From positions 28,702,162 through 28,766,161 of the forward strand of contig NC_136002.1 of assembly GCF_048128805.1 (NCBI RefSeq): a stretch of 64,000 nt of DNA, in the 5' to 3' direction. The position numbers were made by a program, and so were the translations under genes. The stretch comes from Centroberyx gerrardi. Taxonomy: Eukaryota > Chordata > Actinopteri > Beryciformes > Berycidae. The notes beneath the pieces are model-generated. The model saw nothing but the letters and a program-made list of their open reading frames with translations, was not told the DNA's origin and ran no database searches. Below, piece after piece: positions 12,501-22,957 of this stretch (position 1 is the first letter of the stretch; each line of letters starts with the position of its first letter).

Positions 12501-13273
12501 AGGAAATGAAGAGAAGGTCTTGAGATTTTAACTGGACTGGCATGGTAACTGTGTGTTTAGGATGTAACAGGTTAGTCCATGGTCTGTCACATCATCTCAC
12601 GTCATAACCTTTCTACTATCATATGCCTGTGCTGCACTATTTTATCCAAAGCACTTGCAACTTACAATACGATGAGTCTATATATCTTTCCAATGAGTGA
12701 CCCTGATGGGAATCAAACCCTAACTTCGGCAGTGTTAGTACTGCTTATTTCCTGCCGCCCTCCACTGAGTATAATCTGATAAAACAGACATTCCATAACA
12801 TGATCTACAAAATATATTATTTTATAACAAGAAGAGAGGAAGAGGGAGATTGGAAGAAACCTGGTTTGGGAGAGCAAGCCATGTGCAGCCTAGTTGCTGT
12901 GACCCAGAATATGTTTATAGAAATAATCACGATAAACAGATGATTTGCCCCAACGCTTAAAACGTTGAAGTTCTGATTAAAAGTCGACTTTACGTGGTCA
13001 GCTAGCTTGAAAATGAAGACTTGGCTGCATGAAATGCTAACGTTGCACACATGACCTTTCACCTATATATCCTTTCAACGCACCAAGTGAGCTCGCTAAG
13101 GTTAGCTAACATTAACAATGTTACTAAACACTACAAAACATGACAAATCATCTAGATAACACCAAGACAATTCAGTGAATTCAGGCGCTAACGTTAAGTT
13201 GACAGTTTCTTAAGACGCACATTAACTGACACTTACTTTTCTTCCAAGCGGACCTGACAATGAATGACAACAT
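6567..13273 (-). CDS. ech1: Peroxisomal delta3,5-delta2,4-dienoyl-CoA isomerase
   Basis: Ten exons (in transcript order 13273-13237, 11987-11819, 11156-11068, 10986-10862, 10415-10367, 9250-9186, 8844-8774, 8611-8540, 7995-7845, 6671-6567) sum to 933 nt. This gives 310 aa with every intron GT-AG and every phase consistent. The start MLSFIVRSAWKK is a plausible mitochondrial presequence. The protein ends in SKL, a classical PTS1 peroxisomal signal, so dual targeting is likely as in mammals. It is a crotonase-fold enzyme that isomerises 3,5-dienoyl-CoA to 2,4-dienoyl-CoA in beta-oxidation of odd-position unsaturated fatty acids. Asp159, Glu179 and Asp187 (in GGGVDL, KEVDIG and LAADVG) keep the spacing of the catalytic trio known in rat (176/196/204). 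The human protein is 328 aa, so length is normal. It looks intact. Confidence 0.95.
6870..7080. repeat. Dispersed fish repeat in ech1 intron 9
   Basis: The stretch has the pattern of a common fish interspersed element (caccttgctcaaaggcacct, then a block around gggatttgaaccagcaacct with tRNA-like B-box resemblance). It could be a degraded SINE-like unit. The family name is uncertain. Confidence 0.45.
7219..7519. mobile_element. hAT-type miniature element, copy A
   Basis: The left end cagtggttctctacc is the inverse of the right end ggttgagaac(g)tctg. It is flanked by near-identical 8-bp repeats (cagtagag / caatagag), the target-site length of hAT transposons. The interior has no coding capacity. 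Two relatives lie at 24440-24767 and 34732-35051. Confidence 0.8.
7560..7740. repeat. Dispersed fish repeat in ech1 intron 9
   Basis: An interspersed unit (cattttagactttattgg, agagagacaggaaaggttgg, then a tRNA-like block ending in caccgagacaccaggatgcc) sits right after the hAT-type element. It looks like a degraded non-coding element; class unsure. Confidence 0.4.
9586..10295. mobile_element. Two adjacent AT-rich miniature elements in ech1 intron 5
   Basis: The first runs from about 9590 (cactgggtgatatgg) to about 9919 and is full of atatcgata-type palindromes. The second runs from tagggctgaacgatttt (about 9920) to aattatcgcccagccgta (about 10295). Both have end sequences of the tagggctg / cagccct type common to fish non-autonomous hAT elements. 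No coding capacity was seen. Confidence 0.6.
11310..11665. repeat. AT-rich interspersed repeat in ech1 intron 2
   Basis: It ends in gtaactttccccaacactgg, the inverse of the cagtgttggggaaagttac end seen in many fish miniature elements. A related start (cagtgttgggggcaaaacg) occurs at 37819 in the hnrnpl intron. No open frame was recognised. Confidence 0.5.
12115..12435. mobile_element. hAT-type miniature element in ech1 intron 1
   Basis: It starts tagggctgcaactaacgatt and ends in a divergent inverse (actaatcatttcaggctt). Flanking 8-bp repeats caagcaac / caagtaac differ at one base, which suggests an old hAT-type insertion. It has no coding capacity. Confidence 0.7.
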
Positions 13274-14500
13274 TGCCCTTTGAACGAGCCGCTGGTTGCT
13301 CAGTCCAGACTCTTCCTGTTCAAATAAACTGCGAGAAGTTTAATTCACCTCAGCTGCTTCTCTGCCTCTGTGTCCTATAGCCTTACCAAACAACTGACGC
13401 TAGCTAACGTTACCTAGTTAGCTGCCAACAGTCAGCTGCCTTACCAAAGCTGGTTTCACGCCAGCAACAATATAAAGGCGAAATGCAATACAGTTATATT
13501 TGCCAAAAGCTACAACCCCCGAATGATATTTTGCAATGACAACAAAGTAGGAGCCAATCCTTGATTAACCCCTTGTTTGTTAGCCTGGCGCAAAGTATGA
13601 TCAAATCAGCTCCCGTAACTAAACCTGAACTAAACACTGAGAATTCTGTTACGGTGTCCGGCGAGGCTCAAATTCGAAAGCCACTAGTGTACACTATCAC
13701 TCTCAACGGTAAAGTGCATATGACTGAGTTGGTTTTCGCTAATTATGCATTGACTGTGCAGCAAATACCGCCTCACGGCTTTGTGATAATATACTCATAC
13801 TACATGTCAATAGTCTAACTCGTTTAGCTAGTATCAGAAGCAAATGGGGAACCATCAGAATCATTTCAATCACCAAAGAAATACACAGGAAATTAGTTAC
13901 ACCGAGCAAAGACATATTGACCACTTAAAGAACTGCATAATAAATATTGACCCTCGTAGTCCAGTGGCAACAGCACATCACTTAATGCATGATCTATGAA
14001 AACCTGCTGGTCAGTCAGGATATCGCAGCATGAGGTGGAGGCAGTGACAAGCTGAACACTAGGCTACAAAAAGTATCAATCTTAACAAAAAAAATAAGTT
14101 TGTAGTGACCTTATCATTCTCTACTTTTATTAATTATTTATGTATTTTATTTTTGTATCTCCTATGGTATCATTCGCATAGCTTTCCAAAAGGGACCTCA
14201 TATTTTACTGTGTTAATAATAATAATAATGATAATAATAATAATAATAATTAATATAGCTCTTTTATGTATGTTTGTATTGAAAGGGTATTTTATTTATG
14301 TGGAGTGTATTTTATATAGGCTATGTGTGTTGTATTCCCTTATGTTTATTGTCACTATTGTTGTATTTTAATGGGAAACGTTAACCTTACCTGTATGAAC
14401 TGTGCTATACAAATAAAACTGACTTGACTTTCGGTATTTTGAAGTGTTTCAAATTGATCAAATTGAAAATCACAGATAAATAAATGTGTTCCCAGAAATT
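13274..14500. other. ech1 upstream region, no gene recognised
   Basis: The ech1 promoter should lie near 13280-13480; no TATA box is obvious. Further out the DNA is AT-rich with a TAA/TGA simple repeat at about 14215-14253. No coding exon with splice support was found. Confidence 0.5.
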
Positions 14501-14504
14501 GCCG

Positions 14505-14745
14505 TACGTACTACGGAACCCCTAAAGTCCCGAAAGGTGATATTTTTTTATCATGTGCGCACAAGTAATTAACTTGTGCGTATCTTGTGCGCACAAGGTG
14601 ATATTTTTTTAATCTTGTGCGCACAAGTTAATTATCTTGTGCGCACAAGATAATAACTTGTTCCCACAAGATAATTAACTTGTGCGCACAAGATAAAAAA
14701 ATATCACCTTTCGGGACTTTAGGGGCTCCAAGGGGCTCCGTACTA
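14505..14745. mobile_element. Foldback element built of ttgtgcgcacaa palindromes
   Basis: The outer arms are inverted: ctaaagtcccgaaaggtgat on the left and atcacctttcgggactttag on the right. Inside, the palindrome cttgtgcgcacaag and slight variants recur about five times, spaced by taattaa-like linkers. The whole 240 bases would fold on itself. No coding capacity; a miniature foldback transposon is the simplest reading. Confidence 0.75.
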
Positions 14746-14749
14746 TCGC

Positions 14750-14890
14750 AGTGTGTTTGTGTGTGAGTGTTAATTTGCATAACAGGAGCGTCAACAGACA
14801 GGACAGGTCACAGCCTCGCCCCTGGAGCAATTAGCACCTTATCCAGCTGTTAGACGATGTTTTGTCACCCAAGACGTCTTTAGGTAAGTT
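14750..14890 (+). promoter_or_regulatory. Possible promoter and first exon of an unidentified transcript
   Basis: A perfect octamer ATTTGCAT (about 14774) lies about 105 bases before an excellent splice donor, ctttag|gtaagt (around 14880). Nothing downstream to 16 kb was recognisable as a partner exon or snRNA. Chance occurrence is quite possible. Confidence 0.2.
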
Positions 14891-15499
14891 GTTTTACTTC
14901 AGGTTTCCTTTTTTACTTTGCAAGACGCATTTATGTGTCAAAATGAATGTCAAAATCAAACTTTATAGGGACTATTTTTTATCGTTGCGTAACTAATTAC
15001 GGCAGCCTCGTGTTTGCAGCGGCCCCCGGGTGTTTTAGCTTCCAGGTGTCATGTTGTGCTACCAGTGAAACTCAAAGTCTCCTGTTTTTTCTAACTGCCG
15101 GTGGAGAAAACTTCAATAATACTTTAATTCCTTACAAGCAGCAGCTGTGTTGGACAACTCCACGTTAATTAGCGGGTCTGGCCTCCATGCCCGTTTGGTA
15201 GACGCTGACAGTCATGCTGAGAAGCTAGGCTTAACACCGACCCGGAGGCCTGTGTTTTGCACACAGTGTAGCTAGTTTGTTCAAATTTTCCAAAACGTCG
15301 CCTCTTTGACTCGGTTTTCAGTGAGTTTGTGGCCCGGGGGGGTACTGACCCGCTGCACACTGCCATATTCACCTCCACCTGCTTATAAAAAGAAATTTAA
15401 ACAACAGTAATGGGGGATAAATGGCTTATAGGGGCAATAGCCTATCTAGAAAATGTATAGGCTACATGGCGACGAGTGCAGGGCAATTTAAGGTACACT

Positions 15500-15600
15500 G
15501 GTTGCAGATGGAAATTCGGTGCAGCAGGAATTAATTAGCTTGATTATCCACTAGAGACTGCGAGAGCTCAATTTGTCTTTGTGAAAGAGCTGGAATAAGT
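15500..15600. repeat. Repeat unit also found near 18590
   Basis: The stretch gtgcagcagg ... ttagcttgat ... ccactagagactgc ... gagctc is repeated in diverged form at about 18585-18660. It probably marks an old dispersed element; class unknown. Confidence 0.45.
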
Positions 15601-15759
15601 AAGCCCCATTATTTTGCAGACTATACTAAAACTAACTTGTATAGCTCAGTTGGATTATTCAGATGTTCCGTTGCATTTTGTAATTCCGATTAGCAGAAAA
15701 CGACAGCAACTTTCCCTATAGCCGTAAATATCAATTTCACGATTTTATTTCTTATTAAG

Positions 15760-15979
15760 AGCAGTGGCGGCGCGTGGGCGGGGCAGACAGGGCAATTGCC
15801 CAGGGCGCCACGCCACTAGGGGCGCCAAATTAGCACATACTTGTCTTAATTTGATTGTAATTAGGGTGACACTGGTGACAGCATATGGCAATTTGGCAAC
15901 AAAATACATGTCGGGAATTAAGTCAAGTTCACATTTTCATAGTAGATGATCCTATTTTTTCTAGTTTTGCATGGTAACG

Positions 15980-16019
<40 letters not shown>

Positions 16020-16130
16020 ACTGATTGATTGATGCTATGGGTCATTGTGTGGGTTAACAATGGGCATCATATTATATCATATTATTATATATAATAAGTT
16101 TAATAATTAATCAATTTGCTGGGGACCCCT
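15760..16130. repeat. Transposon-end-like repeat and GT microsatellite
   Basis: The stretch beginning agcagtggcggcgcgtgggc and continuing through cagggcgccacgccact resembles ends of fish interspersed elements. A GT/GA simple repeat occupies about 15979-16018. No gene seen. Confidence 0.4.
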
Positions 16131-16468
16131 GGTGGAGCCCACGTTGAGAACCACCGTGTTAAGACTCCGCCATATAAGTAACTACTGTGATCCTCTTCTT
16201 CCCCCCGCTGTAGTGTTGCTGTGGATACGAGAGGCTGGTGAAGTCATCGGCGCACGCGCAGTTCACGGCTCAGCTTCCGTTTACGGAAGTGGAATGCCTT
16301 GATTTTTGACATATACGACAAAGAGACTCAAATCGGCGATATTCTAGTTAAGAAAACGCCTTGGCAAACTCGATGTTGAGAATGTTGTTTTGTTCTGACT
16401 TGATCATATTTAGTTTCACGTTGTAAACTGTAGTTAAATGTTTTTTACAGCACGACAGACGTACAATT

Positions 16469-16486
16469 CGCAGTGCATGACGGGAA
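16469..16486 (-). promoter_or_regulatory. ZNF143/Staf-like distal element of U1 copy 1
   Basis: On the minus strand TTCCCGTCATGCACTGCG fits the Staf consensus YWCCCRNMATSCMYYRCR at every position. It lies 185-202 bases before the U1 start, where vertebrate snRNA genes keep their distal enhancer. Confidence 0.7.
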
Positions 16487-16612
16487 AACAAACGCTAAAA
16501 CAGTCCTTAAATAACGTTTATATTGCCTTTAAATCACATTTTCCGAAAAGACAAAAGCGCTGAAGGAGTTTGAAGACACCCGCACATGTGGTGTGTGTGT
16601 TTTCCGCTGACA

Positions 16613-16624
16613 CCGTCAGTCAGA
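16613..16624 (+). promoter_or_regulatory. Proximal sequence element (PSE) of U1 copy 1
   Basis: CCGTCAGTCAGA starts exactly 58 bases before U1. The identical 12 bases sit at -58 of U1 copy 2 and of the unrelated U2 gene, the position where SNAPc binds in vertebrates. The assignment is by position and conservation. Confidence 0.75.
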
Positions 16625-16670
16625 GCGGTGTGTGTGTGAGTGACTCCCCTCTGTCTGATGTGTACAACTC

Positions 16671-16834
16671 ATACTTACCTGGCAGGGGAGACACCATGAT
16701 CATGAAGGTGGTTCACCCAGGGCGAGGCTCAGCCATTGCACTCCGGTTGTGCTGACCCCTGCGAATTCCCCAAATGTGGGAATCTCGACTGCATAATTTC
16801 TGGTAGTGGGGGACTGCGTTCGCGCTCTCCCCTG
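16671..16834 (+). ncRNA. U1 snRNA, copy 1
   Basis: 164 nt, the exact vertebrate U1 length. It starts with ATACTTACCTGG, which pairs with 5' splice sites. It carries the stem-loop II ATTGCACTCC loop for U1A protein (16735-16744), an Sm site AATTTCTGG (16795-16803) and the closing stem-loop IV ending CTCCCCTG. The 60 bases upstream match the other two full copies nearly base for base, and a 3'-box-like gttcaaagaaaac follows at 16842-16854. It looks like a functional Pol II snRNA gene: core domains are whole and the PSE and distal element are in place. Confidence 0.96.
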
Positions 16835-16841
16835 ATCAATT

Positions 16842-16854
16842 GTTCAAAGAAAAC
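16842..16854 (+). terminator. 3' box of U1 copy 1
   Basis: gttcaaagaaaac, eight bases after the RNA end, resembles the snRNA 3' box consensus (GTTT, short spacer, AAA, purine-rich). It directs Integrator-dependent 3' end formation in this gene class. Copies 2 (gttcaaagataaac) and 3 (gttcaaagaaaaca) retain it. Confidence 0.65.
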
Positions 16855-17458
16855 TTTGTAAATAGTTCTTGAAGCAACTCTTTTTTTCCCCCCATGACAG
16901 ACTGGATTCATATTCAATCACATCATTTTCACAGATATTTTCAGTTGATTTGTAATACAGATTTGTGTGGAGAAACATTTGAAGAGTTTTGTTCCATAAT
17001 AAGATATCCACCATTTAAAAAAAGAAAATAGATACCCACTCTCCCTTATAAACTAGTTTATAATTTGATGACAGAATCATTTTGTTTTTATAATGATTTT
17101 TTTGATAATGATTTTTCTTTATATTCACAGTGCACACGTGACTGTATTTCATTGTATTTGCCGTTTGATGTTATTGTATTTCAACTGCCGTACAGTGTAG
17201 GCTGTCATTGAATAACATTTTAGAGATCCCATTTAGACGAGACAATCACGAATTAGACATGCAGTGATGCAATCATGGCACTGATATGGGATGTGGATAG
17301 CAAATGAAAAGACTATTACAAGATACAGGAATCTATTCATGGTGCAGGAGGAGCGAGAGTCGGCTTTGTTTATTTTGGACAAGAGTGCTTCAGATAAATG
17401 TGAGAGTGTAATAGTGAAGAAAATGCAGCCTACATGAACATGTAGTATTACAATGTTG

Positions 17459-17857
17459 TAGGGCTGCCCCCGAGCAAAGATTTTCCTAGTCGACTAGTAG
17501 TCGTTAGTTCAAGCCATTAGTCGACTAGTCGTCGCACATTTATGATATTAATTTAATTATTTAAATATATATTTTTTGAAAAAACACACCCAAGTCGCGG
17601 CTTCTCGCGGTCAGAAACACCGGTGAAATACACTCTGGTTCGCGGGAAAAAACACCCCCCCCAGCAATATACCTGCCAAGTGCAACCCTGGTCTAATAAC
17701 TTTTTAATGACAAGGCGCAACTCCCGAATGGAGTTTGAGGGTTTTTTGTTTTTGTTTTGTTTTTTTCCCTGCGACTAACTGCTAACCAATGAAAACTTGG
17801 TCGACTAAGACTCTTCTCATCGACTAACGTTTGGTCGACTATTAGGGGGCAGCCCTA
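17459..17857. mobile_element. hAT-type miniature element with perfect target duplication
   Basis: Inverted ends tagggctgccccc / gggggcagcccta enclose about 400 bases with gtcgacta repeats. It is flanked by perfect 8-bp direct repeats caatgttg (17451-17458 and 17858-17865). It is non-coding and relatively young by its intact flanks. Confidence 0.9.
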
Positions 17858-17879
17858 CAATGTTGTATGGAAGACTTGA

Positions 17880-19020
17880 GATTGGAAGGGAATGGAGTCT
17901 TGAAGGAATACTGATAAACTGTTGAAAGAAAAACACTGTTATTACTCTGAGTGAAAGCTTATGAATGCACGGTCCGATGGGGTCCGTGTTCCCCACATCC
18001 GATCACATCATTCCGCAGTCAAAGAATCCAGTGGGATTTGTTGATTTCTAGTCAAATCAACTGGTGACACCTTGTACCAAAAATACTTTATTTATAGTTA
18101 ACTGCAGACAGTGAATCTGGTTTGACCTCCCCATTTGATTTGACAACGCTGAATGAGTTAGACAACACAGAAAGCCCCATGTTCCGTTTTCTATTACTAT
18201 TGTCACACTTAACTATAGGTTCAACATATCAAATTAATATCAAATGAATAGTCTATTTAACTACTAGGTTTTCTGTTTTTTTGGAAGCCGTGAAGGTATG
18301 AATATTGTAGCGCATTGTGCCTGAGTAAAATAAACTGTAGTTGTCCTGGTTTACTTTTCCTCATGCAGGCTGTTTACATTGCATTGTATTACAGTGCCAA
18401 TTCATCAGTATGTCTATTTATGGTTTACACATTTAATCTTTCAGTCATTTGATATGAAAATTAGTGAATGAATGCATTTGGGGGGAAAAAATAATCTAAA
18501 AATTGCAACTACTAGAAATGTGTGTGCCGGCACAGAAAATGTGCGCAGAACCGCTGTTATTCTGTGCCAGTTTACATGAGGAAATCGTGCAGCAGGTAAA
18601 TCGCTGCAGTTAGCTTGACTCTCCACTAGATACCGCTAGAGCTCCATCTTGTTTATGTGAAGTCAGTTATTGGATCCAGGTTGGATTGTTTAAAAAAAAC
18701 ATAATTTTCTCCACCAGCAGCCCATTCTGTCCAGATACACAGTGCCGTTGCGTCTTTATCATTGAGATTAGTTACAGATACACTCATCTTTCCCCCTAAC
18801 GTAGCTGTAGATGGGACTTCGAGTCCTCCGATATTTCTGTTTCCTATTGGACTAGAATGCACCACGTGACCAGGAAGAGCCGAGAAGACGCATTCGCGAG
18901 CTCGTCGTTTCTTTATAATAATAATTTTTCCTGCGATTATATGGCATGTTCCTCGTTTACCCGTCAGCGGACTTTGTTGGTAATTTGTTGACTGGTCTTA
19001 AAGTCATCATTTCGGTCCAA
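17880..19020. other. Intergenic stretch between U1 copy 1 and U2
   Basis: It contains a diverged dispersed repeat near 18585-18660 related to 15500-15600. No coding exon is supported. The last 250 bases should hold the U2 distal promoter; a CCAAT-type motif (cctattgg, about 18842) and CACGTG (about 18862) lie there, but no good Staf or octamer site. Confidence 0.5.
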
Positions 19021-19022
19021 AC

Positions 19023-19034
19023 CCGTCAGTCAGA
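19023..19034 (+). promoter_or_regulatory. PSE of the U2 gene
   Basis: CCGTCAGTCAGA begins 58 bases before U2, identical in sequence and distance to the element of U1 copies 1 and 2. A second shared string, gactcc, starts at -29 in both gene types. Confidence 0.75.
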
Positions 19035-19080
19035 CTGATATCGCCGAGAACGACTCCTTTCCCTCTGTCAGATTAACGGT

Positions 19081-19268
19081 ATCGCTTCTCGGCCTTTTGG
19101 CTAAGATCAAGTGTAGTATCTGTTCTTATCAGTTTAATATCTGATACGTCCCCTACCCGGGGACCATATATTAAATTGATTTTTGGAATAGGGAGATGGA
19201 ATAGGGGCTTGCTCCGTCCACTCCACGCATCGACCTGGTATTGCAGTATCTCCAGGAACGGTGCACCC
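19081..19268 (+). ncRNA. U2 snRNA
   Basis: 188 nt from ATCGCTTCTCGGCC to GGAACGGTGCACCC, the normal vertebrate length. The branch-site recognition sequence GTAGTA is at 19113-19118, an Sm-type GATTTTTGG lies near 19179-19187, and stem-loops III and IV read through without breaks. It is a Pol II transcribed component of the major spliceosome that pairs with intron branch points. With a matching PSE it looks functional. It is a single gene here, unlike the tandem arrays seen in some vertebrates. Confidence 0.96.
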
Positions 19269-22200
19269 TCCTCTATTGTGAAAAGAAATTATGAATTACT
19301 TCTTGACAGGCATTTATGGAGAATGTCAGATACGGTGGTGGAAAGGGTTGAGGGCTGTGCTAGTGGTTTACAATTGTGTGCCAAATAAAGCAAGTCCTAG
19401 TATTCTGTTACATCACCACATATTGGTAGGAAAATAACAGGTGATTATAATAAAATAACGTGATTATAATAAACTAACAGATGATTGATCAAATGACGGC
19501 CACAGCCAGTGAGTATTGTGAAGTGCCGTGTTGGTAGGGAATGCATGTATCATCATGGGAATATTATGAATAGCATGTAGGTTTTTATGCCAGTCTACAC
19601 CAGCTGATTTCCGCTAATTATCCTCTCTGGTTGAAGGTGTGTTAATGTAGTGTTTGGTTGGAACAAAAACCTGCAAACTTTTGAGTCACGACGCCACTTG
19701 ACTGAAACCCACTTGATTATGTCACATAAAGTCAGTACTAATTCACCGTATATTACAGGGATGCAAACAACTTTTCGGCGAATGTCGCTTTTTTCACGTC
19801 AGTTTGGGTGACTTGTGTGAATCGTCCAGATCCGAACAGTTGTTTTTTTTTTTGTTTTTTTTTAGGGGGGGGGGGGGGGGGGGGGGTATGGGTGACGGAC
19901 GAATCTCCTTAACGATTCCTACAGTGTATTTCTGTCACGCTAATATGAGTGAACTGCATTGAGCAAAAAATTCTACTCAACTGTCAGGACCTGTTGCGAG
20001 GACCTCACATTACGTCACTGGTTACGTGGTTGTTGCTGGACCGTGGCTGACACAGCGAGGGGGGTCTGGCTGCAGACCCAAGGAGGTTTTACTGTCAGGC
20101 CAATCTCTGCTGTCAGGCCAGCTCCACGCTCAGGTCTCTTCGTCAGTTATTTTGAACTCCCAGTTCCCTCTCAAGCTGAAGTTCCGTGAAACTCGCCACA
20201 TTTCCAGGCTTGTCGCCGAAGCGCATTTTCTTTTCAAAATAAAAGCCCCGCGAGGCTGCCACAAAAAAAAAACGGTTGTGAGTGGTGAAATCTCCCTAAC
20301 TAATGACTTAGCAAAAATGTTTAAGGGGACAACGTAGGCTATTTCATGACTGTCCTATGATTTGGGGATAGTGCTAACCGGGAGAGATGAAATATCAGAA
20401 CAATAGAAGTTGCAGGAGATATCTCATCCTTCCCCTCCGTTTCTAGCTGATGTTTTCATTATTTCTTTTTTTTACTGCTTGTTTTCATTCATTCATGCAT
20501 ACACTTAATTATTCACACGTACAAAAAGAAAATGCAAAAACAGCCCATTAGACACATAATTTTACCCAGGGCCACCAAAAAAAAAACTATCTGTGCAGCG
20601 TAAAAGGTTTCAAATTTTATCCATATTATTATATAATTATCATCATCATTATTGCTGTTTGATTATGGTTGGTATAATTTGCCATCATCGTTAGCATAAT
20701 GGAAGCAACTGACTGTGGAAAGACAAGAAAAAGAAAGCTGCTTTTTTAAAAAAAAAAAAGTATTCGTCTGGCTGTTGGTGATCTGATCTCACAGGGAGGG
20801 GAGTAATGGCTCAGAAAGAGACAAAGATGGCAGTCATGTTTGTACCGGTTGGGAAATGACTTACAGTGCCTTACAGTTTGTCTGTGATATAATTGAACTA
20901 CATGTGGTTAACTACTCCCCAACACTGCAGTTATGTTACTTTTCTAATTCTGAAAAAAAACAAAAACTTAATTTACTACAAAACATCTGTCTGTCTCTTA
21001 TTGATCTGAGTATATTAAATAGAATTTCCTATTTATTTAAGCATATAGCACAGGCCTTCGTCACATGGTTATATATTACGCTGTAGCATTTTTTTTTTTA
21101 GACTTCGGGTAGCTCTCTCTTTTTTCACCATACATGTGTTTGCATCCCTGATATTAGTATAAAAGCTTAAAATCACAACAGGAATACTGCAAGGAATTGT
21201 AATTCAGAAATATTCCATGAGCTTGAAATTGTAATCATTTGTCAATAATACTGTACCTCAGTTTCTGACAGCATCACCTAACCTAAAACTAGTGTTATTA
21301 CTTTATTAAATTTGAGATTTTTGTACTTAACAAGTGGAGTAATGTGCACTCCTGGCAGTAATTGATATAATATATAGATGTACAAATATAATATATAAAT
21401 ATAATAAATCCAACAGCCTTTACAAGTGTTTTTGTCTGATAATTTTTATATTTGAGTATATTTTGAGGATGGTGGATAATGTATCCGTGCAAAATTTTCT
21501 CCAACATGTAACTTGATGTTTTGTCCTGGAAGGCCATCTGACACCTTTCCCTCTAACAATCAGTTTGTAGCTTCTTGCAGTTTTGTAACTGTTGCTGTCA
21601 ATACAGCAGTTTTGATATTTTTTAATTAATTGTGCAGCCCTGTGCTAGATGGAAACAAATGCTGCAGGGCATCCCACTGTGCTTCTCTGATCTCAAGAAC
21701 AACAACCGATGACTCCCATCTTATAGTTATATTTAAATTTTTAAAGAATTTACATCTCCTAATAATATTAAATATAGACTTCAAACCTGCCTGATCACCA
21801 CAATATCATAACACACAAAACTTTTTTCTTTTCTCTCTGTAAAAACACTTTGGCGAAAACTTGTAAATTACTTTAGCTAGTAATTAAATTTTTTCCAAAC
21901 AAACTAATTTTCGCACCCATGACTATACAGACATATTTGCTATTTGACCTTGTTGAAGTGTATTTTAAGTGTTGCACACAGTGTTGACAGTCACTGATTT
22001 ACACTCCGAAGGAGTATGTGACAGTGATGTGGCATGTTGTATGCACACCACTAGTTATAACAACACAAAACAACAAAACAGTAAGCGGCTGTTGACTCAG
22101 TGAATTAAAGGAACGATGTGCGCTGTGTTCACTGTTCTTTTCTTTCCACATTTGAGAAACCTATATCAAACTTATATTCATTTCTGGTATGCTAAGCTTT
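19269..22200. other. Intergenic, AT-rich, no gene recognised
   Basis: Nothing coding is supported. A poly-G run of about 22 bases occupies roughly 19865-19887 after a T-rich tract. The remainder is AT-rich unique-looking sequence with short homopolymers. Confidence 0.5.
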
Positions 22201-22228
22201 GGGCTTGATTGAATTTGTTGTCGGGCTG

Positions 22229-22325
22229 CATTACACTGTGGTTGTTTTGACCCCTGCAAATTCCCCAAATGTGCAAATACTGACTATATAATTTCTGGTA
22301 GTGGGGGATGGCCTTATGCTCTTCC
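22229..22325 (+). pseudogene. Decayed 3' fragment of U1 snRNA
   Basis: From gcattacactgtggttg onward it follows U1 from stem-loop II to the 3' end (gacccctgcaaattccccaa, the Sm region ataatttctgg, tagtgggggat, gctcttccctga) with many substitutions. The 5' half of U1 is missing. Flanking DNA resembles that of the similar fragment at 36030-36122, so both derive from one older U1 repeat unit. Confidence 0.85.
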
Positions 22326-22744
22326 CTGAGATTTTATCAAAAGGAAGCCAAAACACACTGCAGAAGAGGGCAGATTATCATAAATGGTTATTAATAGGTT
22401 ATTTATAACACACAGGGGTCTATAAAATACAAATATTTTGCTAATGGCAAGAATTTTACAAAAGAAACTGTTGTTGTACACCGTGGACAGTTACTTGTTT
22501 CTACTCCAAAGCAGTAGGTGGCAGTAACGCTACCCACCAGTAAAAAAACAGGAAGTGGATATTGAGTGGGACAAAAGAACCATGTGCTTTGTGTTTTTTT
22601 CTTTCTTTCCTTGTATGATAAATGCGGATCAAATAACCTCTCATTGCTGGTGTGCTTTAGCTTTGGTTTGACTGCATTTGCTGTTGGGCTGTTACTGTAG
22701 ATACATTACAGATGTTTTTGCTGTAGGATTTCATGTGGCAATAC

Positions 22745-22762
22745 AGCAATGCATGATGGGTA
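22745..22762 (-). promoter_or_regulatory. ZNF143/Staf-like distal element of U1 copy 2
   Basis: On the minus strand TACCCATCATGCATTGCT fits the Staf consensus with one mismatch, 196-213 bases before the U1 start. Confidence 0.65.
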
Positions 22763-22899
22763 TAAAACAATTAATGAAATGTATCTTTTTGTCAAGTGAA
22801 ATTACAGTCCAATTATTACTACTTTAACAGCAACGGTACAAAATGGAAGTTTAGGTGATGTCACAGGCTCTGGATTTGGTGATTTATATATTGTCAGGA

Positions 22900-22911
22900 C
22901 CGTCAGTCAGA
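22900..22911 (+). promoter_or_regulatory. PSE of U1 copy 2
   Basis: CCGTCAGTCAGA starts 58 bases before this U1, the same as copy 1 and U2. Confidence 0.75.
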
Positions 22912-22957
22912 GCGGTGTGTGTGTGAGTGACTCCCCTCTGTCTGATGTGTACAACTC

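Larger units (their letters stand above)
16612..17087 (+). repeat. U1-containing duplicated block, left copy
   Basis: This block (proximal promoter, U1 and about 250 bases downstream) recurs at 22898-23377 with only scattered changes, which marks a fairly recent duplication. Downstream DNA at 17105-17225 also resembles 35785-35905 beyond U1 copy 3, at lower similarity. Confidence 0.8.

Noticed and set aside
14560-14700. Regular palindromic repeats that resemble a CRISPR array at first sight
   Set aside because: Eukaryotic context, spacers are similar AT-rich linkers, and the whole lies inside inverted arms; it is a foldback element.
16729-16917. Open frame overlapping U1 on the minus strand (a near copy at 23016-23204)
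   Set aside because: It is the complement of the U1 RNA and its duplicated flank; the shared peptide reflects RNA conservation, not coding.
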